64,000 nt of DNA from Cherax quadricarinatus (taxonomy: Eukaryota > Arthropoda > Malacostraca > Decapoda > Parastacidae): assembly GCF_038502225.1 (NCBI RefSeq), contig NC_091293.1, positions 11,227,593 through 11,291,592 of the forward strand. The letters run 5' to 3'. This document shows, in pieces, positions 21,353 to 32,000 of the stretch. The position numbers were made by a program, and so were the translations under genes. Position 1 is the first letter of the stretch, and every line of letters starts with the position of its first letter. The notes beneath the pieces are model-generated. The model saw only the letters and a program-made list of their open reading frames with translations, made no database searches and had not been told where the DNA came from.

Positions 21353-22191
21353 ATGGGTTTAGAAATGATAAATAATGAGTATGGATATATTGACTTATGC
21401 TCTGATATTAAGAATCTTAATAGTAACTGTCATGGAGTAACTCTGGGTAATGATAATTTCAGAAATTGTGTAAAAACAAAGATGAATAGGAAAAATGTGC
21501 AGAAGAAAAAACATATGATTGTATTTTATGCTAACAGTCGAAGTGCAAGAAATAAAATTAATGAACTACGTTTGGTAGCATGTGCTGGGAACTTTGATAT
21601 CATTGCATTAACTGAAACGTGGTATGATTTAAAGAGTCGGGATATGACTGCTGAGTGTAATATTCAGGGATTTAAGTTGTTCAATGTGGATAGATGTAAT
21701 GGGAAGGGGGGAGGAGTTGCATTGTATGTTCGAGAAAATATTAATTGTTGCATAAAAACAGGTATAAAAATAGATGGAGCAGTAACAGAGTCTGTTTGGG
21801 TAGAGATCGTGGAAGGTCAAGAAAAACTAATTCTAGGTGTAATATACCGACCTCCAGGCTTGGATCACGATAGAGGGAGACTTCTTTGGGACGAAATTGT
21901 TAGGGCTTCTGGGCACAGTAACATAGTCATAGTAGGGGACTTTAACTTTAGTCAAATTGACTGGAATTCTTTGACAGGTAATCTAGAGTCCAGTGACTTT
22001 ATGGAAACAGTTCAGGACTGTTTTCTGAAACAGAGCGTAACTGAGCCTACCAGGGGTAATAATTTGCTAGACCTAGTCTTGTCAAATAAGGAAACACTCG
22101 TGAATAATCTGGAGATCACTGAAGAGCTTGGCGCAAGTGATCACAAATCCATCACTTTTAGCATTAATTGGGAATGCAAGAATAATGATAA
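21353..22191 (+). pseudogene. CR1 copy C ORF2, endonuclease part, runs into gap
   Basis: Open from MGLEMINNEYGYIDLCSD through ARNKINELRLVACAGNFDIIALTETWYD, LILGVIYRPPGLDHD, VGDFNFSQIDWN, RGNNLLDLVLSN and LGASDHKSITFSINWECKN, then the N run. Nearly identical to copy A in protein sequence. The endonuclease residues (Glu of TETW, Asp/Asn of GDFN, SDH) are intact in the visible part; the RT part is unknown because of the gap. Confidence 0.85.
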
Positions 22192-22291
22192 NNNNNNNNN
22201 NNNNNNNNNNNNNNNNNNNNNNNNNNNNNNNNNNNNNNNNNNNNNNNNNNNNNNNNNNNNNNNNNNNNNNNNNNNNNNNNNNNNNNNNNNN
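22192..22291. other. assembly gap (100 N)
   Basis: Exactly 100 N, which usually denotes a gap of unknown size. The LINE homology present on the left is absent on the right. Confidence 0.99.
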
Positions 22292-22552
22292 AAGGAGAAA
22301 CAAAATAAAATAGAACAGAACTACTAGCTAGGAAGTGCGGAAGGGGAGGAGAAGGCGACACACCAACAAGACAATGGGAAGAAAATAAGAGCTTACTTAC
22401 TGTAGAATCAATGGGACAAGATAAAAATTAGATGGAGAACAACAGAAAACAGAGGACAGTAAAAAATACAGAAGTGCAAACAGGAGAGCTAGGAACATAT
22501 AATTGGGTGAGAAGAGAATCTCTATAGTTGCCTTAGAATGACTTAGTAACAA
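22292..22552. other. unrecognised A/G-rich sequence
   Basis: Purine-rich with no long ORF, no match to the repeats in this window, and no splice-bounded coding stretch seen. Confidence 0.6.
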
Positions 22553-24110
22553 AAGTTATATCAGAACCCAATCTTGCTAATAAGGCAGCAACAGAAGCTA
22601 AATCTGAACTGAATCTTAATAATGAGACAGCAACAGAAGCTAAATCTGAACTGAATCTTAATAATGAGAAACAACAGAAGCTAAATCTGAACTGAATCTT
22701 AATAATGAGAAACAACAGAAGCTAAATCTGAACTGAATCTTAATAATGAGACAGCAACAGAAGCTAAATCAGAACTGAATCTTAATAATGAGTCAGCAAC
22801 AGAAGCTAAATCTGAACTGAATCTTAATAATGAGAAACAACAGAAGCTAAATCTGAACTGAATCTTAATAATGAGACAGCAACAGAAGCTAAATCAGAAC
22901 TGAATCTTAATAATGAGTCAGCAACAGAAGCTAAAATAGAACTGAATCTTAATAATGAGAAACAACAGAAGCTAAATCTGAACTGAATCTTAATAATGAG
23001 ACAGCAACAGAAGCTAAATCTGAACTGAATCTTAATAATGAGAAACAACAGAAGCTAAATCAGAACTGAATCTTAATAATGAGTCAGCAACAGAAGCTAA
23101 ATCTGAACTGAATCTTAATAATGAGAAACAACAGAAGCTAAATCTGAACTGAATCTTAATAATGAGAAACAACAGAAGCTAAATCTGAACTGAATCTTAA
23201 TAATGAGAAACAACAGAAGCTAAATCAGAACTGAATCTTAATAATGAGAAACAACAGAAGCTAAATCAGAACTGAATCTTAATAATGAGAAACAACAGAA
23301 GCTAAATCAGAACTGAATCTTAATAATGAGAAACAACAGAAGCTAAATCAGAACTGAATCTTAATAATGAGAAACAACAGAAGCTAAATCAGAACTGAAT
23401 CTTAATAATGAGAAACAACAGAAGCTAAATCTGAACTGAATCTTAATAATGAGTCAGCAACAGAAGCTAAATCTGAACTGAATCTTAATAATGAGAAACA
23501 ACAGAAGCTAAATCAGAACTGAATCTTAATAATGAGAAACAACAGAAGCTAAATCAGAACTGAATCTTAATAATGAGAAACAACAGAAGCTAAATCAGAA
23601 CTGAATCTTAATAATGAGAAACAACAGAAGCTAAATCTGAACTGAATCTTAATAATGAGTCAGCAACAGAAGCTAAATCTGAACTGAATCTTAATAATGA
23701 GAAACAACAGAAGCTAAATCAGAACTGAATCTTAATAATGAGAAACAACAGAAGCTAAATCAGAACTGAATCTTAATAATGAGAAACAACAGAAGCTAAA
23801 TCAGAACTGAATCTTAATAATGAGAAACAACAGAAGCTAAATCAGAACTGAATCTTAATAATGAGACAGCAACAGAAGCTAAAATAGAACTGAATCTTAA
23901 TAATGAGACAGCAACAGAAGCTAAATCAGAACTGAATCTTAATAATGAGTCAGCAACAGAAGCTAAAATAGAACTGAATCTTAATAATGAGACAGCAACA
24001 GAAGCTAAATCTGAACTGAATCTTAATAATGAGACAGCAACAGAAGCTAAATTAGAACTGAATCTTAATAATGAGACAGCAACTGAAGCTAAATTAGAAC
24101 TGAATCTTGC
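22553..24110 (+). repeat. 41/42-bp tandem repeat with peptide-like periodicity
   Basis: About 37 units built around GAAGCTAAATCTGAACTGAA. Two length classes exist: 42 bp (ending GAGACAGCAACA or GAGTCAGCAACA) and 41 bp (ending GAGAAACAACA). The 42-bp form keeps one plus-strand frame and reads EAKSELNLNNETAT. The 41-bp form breaks it. The 41-bp form dominates the middle, and 42-bp units make up the last stretch from about 23865. Confidence 0.93.
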
Positions 24111-24219
24111 TGCAAAATCACATCAGAAGGAAGAAGGAGATGGCGAACCAGGAAACAAGACTGAAAGAGGAAGAGAATTGATGAGACACGACAGGGAAGT
24201 CTGGGAGGAATTGAACTAA
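23865..24219 (+). pseudogene. possible coding remnant: 14-residue repeats plus unique tail
   Basis: From about 23865 all units are in the 42-bp form, so the frame stays open: ETATEAK(I/S/L)ELNLNN repeated, then a non-repeat tail AAKSHQKEEGDGEPGNKTERGRELMRHDREVWEELN and a TAA at 24217-24219. The tail is charged and protein-like. The sequence just before the array (about 22553-22590) reads in a compatible way (SEPNLANKAATEAK). No family was recognised. It may be the remnant of a repeat-protein exon, or a chance open frame; no Met start lies in the 42-bp block. Confidence 0.35.
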
Positions 24220-24475
24220 CAGATTAAGTTGTTCTTAAATCAGTGGTATTCATTAGATGAATAAGACACATGATTCAACAAGACTAAGGAGTTGACCACC
24301 TGTTCCTAGGATGGGAGACTGATAACCTCATCTGCAACTGTCTTCTCTATATAATTCTGCACGAGTCCTATACTCATGTACCTGCATTGTACTGATTGAA
24401 CTGGAGGGCAAAACGTCTACAAATAAATGTACCCAGATGTTGCGCATGTCTAATTCGTTAAGGTGTCCATCAGGA
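24220..24475 (+). repeat. degenerate PLE-type terminal unit
   Basis: It shows the usual order in decayed form: GACCACCTG...GGGAGACTGATAACCTC, CTATATAAT, then TGTACTGATTGAACTGG, GGCAAAACGTCTAC, AAATAAATGTACCC and GCGCATGTCTAATTC. This parallels the CTGANGA / GGCGAAACG / AATAAAGATACC / CATATGTGTCTTAC order of the intact units. The hammerhead stem is not preserved. Confidence 0.45.
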
Positions 24476-24806
24476 GTCAGAGAGCCAAACAGAGAGAGAG
24501 AGAGAGAGAAGACAGACAATAGGAGATTGTTTGAAGTGAACCAAAAGCCAAATTCATGAAAATGGAGAAATAGAGTACACATGACATAAACGTTATCCTG
24601 TAGTTCTGTAAGAGCTTTCTTCTCACAACCCAATGCTCCAGCTTCAACTCCGAGAGAGGGCTCTAGATATGTGGTATATCTAACGCCTAACAACTTTCCT
24701 TCACTTAACAGTAAACATAACCTCCTTACCAACATCTTCCAAATATAATTGATTGTTCTTTGTTTCCCCCTTATCTCCTTTACCTATTTTTCTTCCTCTT
24801 TCAGTC

Positions 24807-24810
<4 letters not shown>
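24476..24810. other. unrecognised sequence with a short (GA)n tract
   Basis: Contains (GA)n at about 24491-24509. A minus-strand ORF crosses it but has no recognisable domain. No other structure seen. It lies in the inferred intron downstream of the dehydrogenase exon. Confidence 0.6.

Positions 24811-24902
<92 letters not shown>
24811..24902. repeat. (CT)n microsatellite
   Basis: 46 uninterrupted CT dinucleotides. On the gene strand this is (GA)n, beginning about 67 bases after the donor site of the dehydrogenase exon. Confidence 0.98.
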
Positions 24903-24903
<1 letters not shown>

Positions 24904-24968
24904 GTTCCTCCTCTCCCTTCATTCTTACCCCTCTGCCCTGGCGCACTTCTGTCGTTCACGCCACGTAC
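24903..24968 (-). other. intron start after the SDR exon donor
   Basis: Minus strand begins GTACGTGGCG, a good donor match. No coding continuation was seen in the next several hundred bases, which turn into (GA)n. Confidence 0.55.
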
Positions 24969-25125
24969 CTAGGTCGTCTGCCATGTCGTGTTCGATGGTC
25001 TTGTAGGCAGCACGCACCTCGTCGTCTTTGGTCACGTCAACCCTCAACACCTTCAGTTTGCTGGAGGCTTCCTGAAGCAGGGAGCGGGCGCCGTCCCCTT
25101 CAGGCACCAGGCAACCTGCGTACAC
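24969..25125 (-). CDS. internal exon of a short-chain dehydrogenase/reductase gene (retinol/17-beta-HSD type)
   Basis: A 157-bp minus-strand exon reads VYAGCLVPEGDGARSLLQEA, then SSKLKVLRVDVTKDDEVRAAYKTIEHDMADDL plus one base. This fits the second beta strand to DVT region of the SDR Rossmann fold (VxAGCL ... LxVLxxDVT ... V). The DVT Asp normally contacts the adenine of NAD(P). Family genes continue with an LWGLVNNAG segment, which would follow the phase-1 donor. The acceptor is TGCTTCAG at 25126-25133 and the donor GTACGT at 24968-24963. The acceptor pyrimidine tract comes from the adjoining 10-bp satellite. The Gly-rich TGxxxGxG exon and the catalytic YxxxK exon are not in the window. It is an NAD(P)-dependent oxidoreductase fragment by family; substrate unknown. 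It could be a stranded pseudo-exon. Confidence 0.72.
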
Positions 25126-25132
25126 CTGAAGC

Positions 25133-25287
25133 ACACAATGAAGCAGAATGAAGTACAATGAAGCAGACTGAAGTAGAGTGAGGCAGAGTGAAGCAGAATG
25201 AATTAAAGTGAAGCAGAGTGAAACAGAATGAAGCAGAGTGAAGTAGAGGGAAGTAGAATGAATCAAGATGAAGCAGAATGAAGTAGA
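25133..25287 (-). repeat. 10-bp satellite, short block
   Basis: Units of the GARTGAAGYA type on the plus strand, with scattered changes. It continues to the dispersed repeat at 25288. On the gene strand it is pyrimidine-rich and forms the 3' end of the intron before the SDR exon. Confidence 0.9.
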
Positions 25288-25458
25288 TTATTATTATTAT
25301 TATTATAATCAAGGGGAAGCGCTAAACCCGGAGGATTATACAGCGCCTGGGGGGGGGGGATGTGGAAGACATTCAGGCTTAATTCAGGGAACTGGAGCAC
25401 AGATCCAATTCCCTAAATCAAGAGCCCCTCACCAACATCAAGGAACCTTCCTTGAGGA
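25288..25458 (-). mobile_element. dispersed repeat with (ATA)n tail, SINE-like
   Basis: On the minus strand it runs through GGTTCCTTGATGTTGG, GGGCTCTTGATTTAGGGAAT, a C run and GGCGCTGTATAATCC, then TTAGCGCTTCCCCTTGATTA and a (TAA)n tail at 25288-25307. A diverged copy in the same orientation sits at 42516-42745. It splits the 10-bp satellite in two. A tRNA-type promoter was not recognised, so SINE is only a suggestion. Confidence 0.6.
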
Positions 25459-25460
25459 GA

Positions 25461-28400
25461 GAATGAAGTAGAGTGAAGCAGAATGAAGTAGAATGAAGCA
25501 GAGTGAAGTAGAGTGAAGCAGAGTGAAGTAGAGTGAAGCAGAGTGAAGTAGAGTGAAGCAGAGTGAAGTAGAGTGAAGCAGAGTGAAGTAGAGTGAAGCA
25601 AAGTGAAGCAGAGTGAAACAGAATGAAGTAGAATGAAGTAGAATGAGACAGAGTGAAGTAGAATGAAGTAGAATGAAGCAGAGTGAAGCAGAATGAAGTA
25701 GAATGAAGTAGAATGAAGCAGAGTGAAGTAGAGTGAAGCAGAATGAAGTAGAATGAAGCAGAGTGAAGTAGAGTGAAGCAAAGTGAAGCAGAGTGAAACA
25801 GAATGAACCAGTATGAAACAGAGTGAAGTAGAATGAAGTAGAATGAAGCAGAGTGAAGCAGAGTGAAACAGAATAAAGCAGTATGAAACAGAGTGAAGTA
25901 GAAAGAAGTAGAATGAAGCAGAGTGAAGCAGAGTGAAGTAGAGTGAAGCAGAATGAAGTAGAATGAAGCAGAGTGAAGTAGAGTGAAGCAAAGTGAAGCA
26001 GAGTGAAACAGAATGAACCAGTATGAAACAGAGTGAAGTAGAATGAAGTAGAATGAAGCAGAGTGAAGCAGAGTGAAACAGAATGAAGCAGTATGAAACA
26101 GAGTGAAGTAGAATGAAGCAGAGTGAAGTAGAGTGAAGCAAAGTGAAGCAGAGTGAAACAGAATGAAGCAGTATGAAACAGAGTGAAGTAGAATGAAGAA
26201 GAGTGAAGTAGAGTAAAGTAGAGTGAAGTAGAATGAAGAAGAGTGAAGTAGAGAGAAGTAGAGTGAAGTAGAGAGAAGTAGAGTGAAGTAGAGTGAAGTA
26301 GAGTGAAGTAGAATGAAGAAGAGTGAAGTAGAGTGAAGTAGAGTGAAGTAGAGTGAAGTAGAGTGAAGTAGAGTGAAGTAGAGTGAAGCAGAGTGAAGTA
26401 GAGTGAAGTAGAGTGAAGTAGAATGAAGTAGAATGAAGAAGAGTGAAGTAGAGTGAAATAGAGTGAAGTAGAATGAAGAACAGTGAAGTACAGTGAAGTA
26501 GAGTGAAGTAGAGTGAAGTAGAGTGAAGTAGAGTGAAGTAGAGTGAAGCAGAGTGAAGTAGAGTGAAGTAGAGTGAAGTAGAGTGAAGCAGAATGAAGCA
26601 GAGTGAAGAAGAGTGAAGTAGAGTGAAGTAGAGTGAAGTAAAGTGAAGCAGAGTGAAGTAGAGTGAAGTAGAGTGAAGTAGAGTGAAGTAGAGTGAAGTA
26701 GAGTGAAGCAGAATGAAGTACAGTGAAGTAGAGTGAAGTAGAGTGAAGTAGAGTGAAGCAGAATGAAGTACAGTGAAGTAGAGTGAAGTAGAGTGAAGTA
26801 GAATGAAGCAGAGTGAAGTAGAGTGAAGTAGAGTGAAGTAGAGTGAAGTAGAGTGAAGCAGAGTGAAGTAGAGTGAAGTAGAGTGAAGTAGAGTGAAGTA
26901 GAGTGAAGTACAGTGAAGTAGAGTGAAGTAGAGTGAAGTAGAATGAAGTAGAGTGAAGTAGAGTGAAGTACAGTGAAGCAGAATGAAGTACAGTGAAGTA
27001 GAGTGAAGTAGAGTGAAGCAGAACGAAGCAGAATGAAGTACAGTGAAGTAGAGTGAAGTAGAGTGAAGTAGAATGAAGTAGAGTGAAGTAGAATGAAGCA
27101 GAGTGAAGTAGAGTGAAGTAGAGTGAAGTAGAGTGAAGTAGAGTGAAGCAGAGTGAAGTAGAGTGAAGTAGAGTGAAGTAGAGTGAAGTAGAGTGAAGCA
27201 GAGTGAAGTAGAGTGAAGTAGAATGAAGTAGAGTAAAGCAGAATGAAGTAGAGTGAAGTAGAGTGAAGTAGAGTGAAGCAGAATGAAGTAGAGTGAAGTA
27301 GAGTGAAGTAGAGTGAAGTAGAGTGAAGTAGAGTGAAGTAGAGTGAAGCAGAGTGAAGCAGAGTGAAGTAGAGTGAAGTAGAGTGAAGTAGAGTGAAGCA
27401 GAGTGAAGTAGAGTGAAGTAGAGTGAAGTAGAGTGAAGTAGAGTGAAGTAGAGTGAAAGAGAGTGAAGTAGAGTGAAGCAGAGTGAAGCAGAGTGAAGTA
27501 GAGTGAAGTACAGTGAAGTAGAGTGAAGTAGAGTGAAGTAGAGTGAAGCAGAGTGAAGCAGAGTGAAGTAGAGTGAAGTAGAGTGAAGTAGAGTGAAGTA
27601 GAGTGAAGCAGAGTGAAGTAGAGTGAAGTAGAGTGAAGTACAGTGAAGTAGAGTGAAGTAGAGTGAAGCAGAGTGAAGTAGAGTGAAGCAGAGTGAAGTA
27701 GAGTGAAGTAGAGTGAAGTAGAGTGAAGTACAGTGAAGTACAGTGAAGTAGAGTGAAGTAGAGTGAAGCAGAGTGAAGTAGAGTGAAGCAGAGTGAAGTA
27801 GAGTGAAGCAGAGTGAAGTAGAGTGAAGTAGAGTGAAGTACAGTGAAGTACAGTGAAGTAGAGTGAAGTAGAGTGAAGTAGAGTGAAGCAGAGTGAAGTA
27901 GAGTGAAGTAGAGTGAAGTACAGTGAAGTAGAGTGAAGTAGAGTGAAGTAGAGTGAAGTAGAGTGAAGCAGAGTGAAGTAGAGTGAAGTAGAGTGAAGTA
28001 CAGTGAAGTACAGTGAAGTAGAGTGAAGTAGAGTGAAGTAGAGTGAAGTACAGTGAAGTAGAGTGAAGCAGAATGAAGTAGAGTGAAGTAGAGTGAAGAA
28101 GAGTGAAGTAGAGTGAAGCAGAATGAAGTAGAGTGAAGTAGAGTGAAGTAGAGTGAAGCAGAGTGAAGTAGAGTGAAGTAGAGTGAAGCAGAATGAAGTA
28201 CAGTGAAGTAGAGTGAAGTAGAGTGAAGTAGAGTGAAGTAGAGTGAAGCAGAGTGAAGTAGAGTGAAACAGAGTGAAGCAGAGTGAAGCAGAGTGAAGCA
28301 GAGTGAAACAGAGTGAAGCAGAGTGAAGCAGAGTGAAGCAGAGTGAAGCAGAATGAAGCAGAGTGAAGCAGAGTGAAGCAGAGTGAAGCGGAGTGAAGCA

Positions 28401-28981
28401 GAATGAAGCAGAGTGAAGCAGAGTGAAGCGGAGTGAAGCAGAGTGAAGCAGAGTGAAGCGGAGTGAAGCAGAATGAAGCGGAGTGAAGCAGAATGAAGCG
28501 GAGTGAAGCAGAATAAAGCAGAGTGAAGCAGAGTGAAGCAGAGTGAAGCGGAGTGAAGCAGAGTGAAGCAGAGTGAAGCGGAGTGAAGCAGAATGAAGTG
28601 GAGTGAAGCAGAATAAAGCAGAATGAAGCAGAGTGAAGCAGAGTGAAGTAGAGTGAAGCAGAATGAAGCAGAGTGAAGCACAGTGAAGCACAGTGAAGCG
28701 GAGTGAAGCAGAATGAAGCAGAGTGAAGCAGAGTGAAGCGGAGTGAAGCAGAGTGAAGTAGAGTGAAGCGAAGTGAAGCAGAATGAAGCAGAGTGAAGCA
28801 GAATGAAGCGGAGTGAAGCAGAATAAAGCAGAGTGAAGCAGAGTGAAGCAGAGTGAAGCGGAGTGAAGCACAGTGAAGCAGAGTGAAGCAGAGTGAAGCG
28901 GAGTGAAGCAGAATGAAGCGGAGTGAAGCAGAATAAAGCAGAGTGAAGCAGAGTGAAGCAGAGTGAAACAGAGTGAAGCAT
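25461..28981 (-). repeat. 10-bp satellite, main block (3.5 kb)
   Basis: About 350 tandem units of GAGTGAAGTA and its variants (GAATGAAGTA, GAGTGAAGCA, GAGTGAAGCG, CAGTGAAGTA). Variant use is zoned: mixed GCA/GTA to about 26200, mainly GTA to about 28250, mainly GCA/GCG to the end. The typical unit has no C on the plus strand. Long minus-strand open frames through it come from the lack of stops in the unit and are not genes. Confidence 0.97.
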
Positions 28982-28987
28982 GCTTCA
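28974..28987. other. 14-bp palindrome at satellite end
   Basis: TGAAGCATGCTTCA is a perfect palindrome: the last satellite unit followed directly by an inverted half unit. Confidence 0.8.
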
Positions 28988-29029
28988 TTGATAATGAAAC
29001 AGTACAATAAATAACAATTGTTTACATCA
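28988..29029. other. junction between 10-bp and 28-bp satellites
   Basis: About 40 bases of A/T-rich non-repeat sequence between the two arrays. Confidence 0.7.
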
Positions 29030-32000
29030 GGACACATTCATCAAATATTTCATTCATCAACACACTCATCAAATATTTCATTCATCAACACACTCATCAA
29101 ATATTTCATTCATCAACACACTCATCAAATATTTCATTCATCAACACACTCATCAAATATTTCATTCATCAACACACTCATCAAATATTTCATTCATCAA
29201 CACATTCATCAAATATTTCATTCATCAACACATTCATCAAATATTTCATTCATCAACACATTCATCAAATATTTCATTCATCAACACATTCATCAAATAT
29301 TTCATTCATCAACACATTCATCAAATATTTCATTCATCAACACATTCATCAAATATTTCATTCATCAACACACTCATCAAATATTTCATTCATCAACACA
29401 TTCATCAAATATTTCATTCATCAACACACTCATCAAATATTTCATTCATCAACACATTCATCAAATATTTCATTCATCAACACACTCATCAAATATTTCA
29501 TTCATCAACACATTCATCAAATATTTCATTCATCAACACATTCATCAAATATTTCATTCATCAACACATTCATCAAATATTTCATTTATCAACACATTCA
29601 TCAAATATTTCATTCATCAACACATTCATCAAATATTTCATTCATCAACACATTCATCAAATATTTCATTCATCAACACACTCATCAAATATTTCATTCA
29701 TCAACACATTCATCAAATATTTCATTCATCAACACACTCATCAAATATTTCATTCATCAAAACACTCATCAAATATTTCATTCATCAACACATTCATCAA
29801 ATATTTCATTCATTAACACACTCATCAAATATTTCATTCATCAACACATTCATCAAATATTTCATTCATCAACACACTCATCAAATATTTCATTCATCAA
29901 CACACTCATCAAATATTTCATTCATCAACACATTCATCAAATATTTCATTCATCAACACATTCATCAAATATTTCATTCATCAACACATTCATCAAATAT
30001 TTCATTCATCAACACACTCATCAAACATTTCATTCATCAACACATTCTTCAAATATTTCATTCATCAACACACTCATCAAATATTTCATTCATCAACACA
30101 TCCATCAAATATTTCATTCATCAACACACTCATCAAATATTTCATTCATCAACACACTCATCAAATATTTCATTCATCAACACATTCATCAAATATTTCA
30201 TTCATCAACACACTCATCAAATATTTCATTCATCAACACATTCATCAAATATTTCATTCATCAACACATTCATCAAATATTTCATTTATCAACACATTCA
30301 TCAAATATTTCATTCATCAACACATTCATCAAATATTTCATTCATCAACACATTCATCAAATATTTCATTCATCAACACACTCATCAAATATTTCATTCA
30401 TCAACACATTCATCAAATATTTCATTCATCAACACACTCATCAAATATTTCATTCATCAAAACACTCATCAAATATTTCATTCATCAACACATTCATCAA
30501 ATATTTCATTCATCAACACACTCATCAAATATTTCATTCATCAACACATTCATCAAATATTTCATTCATCAACACACTCATCAAATATTTCATTCATCAA
30601 CACACTCATCAAATATTTCATTCATCAACACATTCATCAAATATTTCATTCATCAACACATTCATCAAATATTTCATACATCAACACATTCATCAAATAT
30701 TTCATTCATCAACACACTCATCAAACATTTCATTCATCAACACATTCTTCAAATATTTCATTCATCAACACACTCATCAAATATTTCATTCATCAACACA
30801 TTCATCAAATATTTCATTCATCAACACACTCATCAAATATTTCATTCATCAACACACTCATCAAATATTTCATTCATCAACACATTCATCAAATATTTCA
30901 TTCATCAACACACTCATCAAATATTTCATTCATCAACACATTCATCAAATATTTCATTCATCAACACACTCATCAAATATTTCATTCATCAAAACACTCA
31001 TCAAATATTTCATTCATCAACACATTCATCAAATATTTCATTCATCAACACACTCATCAAATATTTCATTCATCAACACATTCATCAAATATTTCATTCA
31101 TCAACACACTCATCAAATATTTCATTCATCAACACACTCATCAAATATTTCATTCATCAACACATTCATCAAATATTTCATTCATCAACACATTCATCAA
31201 ATATTTCATTCATCAACACATTCATCAAATATTTCATTCATCAACACACTCATCAAACATTTCATTCATCAACACATTCTTCAAATATTTCATTCATCAA
31301 CACACTCATCAAATATTTCATTCATCAACACATTCATCAAATATTTCATTCATCAACACACTCATCAAATATTTCATTCATCAACACACTCATCAAATAT
31401 TTCATTCATCAACACATTCATCAAATATTTCATTAATCAACACACTCATCAAATATTTCATTCATCAACACACTCATCAAATATTTCATTCATCAACACA
31501 TTCATCAAATATTTCATTCATCAACACACTCATCAAATATTTCATTCATCAACACACTCATCAAATATTTCATTCATCAACACATTCATCAAATATTTCA
31601 TTCATCAACACATTCATCAAATATTTCATTCATCAACACATTCATCAAATATTTCATTCATCAACACACTCATCAAACATTTCATTCATCAACACATTCA
31701 TCAAATATTTCATTCATCAACACACTCATCAAATATTTCATTCATCAACACATTCATCAAATATTTCATTCATCAACACACTCATCAAATATTTCATTCA
31801 TCAACACACTCATCAAATATTTCATTCATCAACACATTCATCAAATATTTCATTCATCAACACACTCATCAAATATTTCATTCATCAACACACTCATCAA
31901 ATATTTCATTCATCAACACATTCATCAAATATTTCATTCATCAACACACTCATCAAATATTTCATTCATCAAAACACTCATCAAATATTTCATTCATCAA

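Noticed and set aside
24328..24735. 135-residue minus-strand ORF
   Set aside because: No recognisable domain, crosses a (GA)n tract and a degenerate PLE-type unit; likely chance.
24925..25266. Reading the SDR exon as the end of a longer ORF starting at 25266
   Set aside because: The upstream residues (HSTSLYFTLLHS...) are satellite translation. A splice acceptor at 25126 explains the boundary better.
25413..29037. Three overlapping minus-strand open frames of about 1190 codons
   Set aside because: Translations of the 10-bp satellite in all three frames at once, which is diagnostic of a stop-free short repeat rather than a gene.
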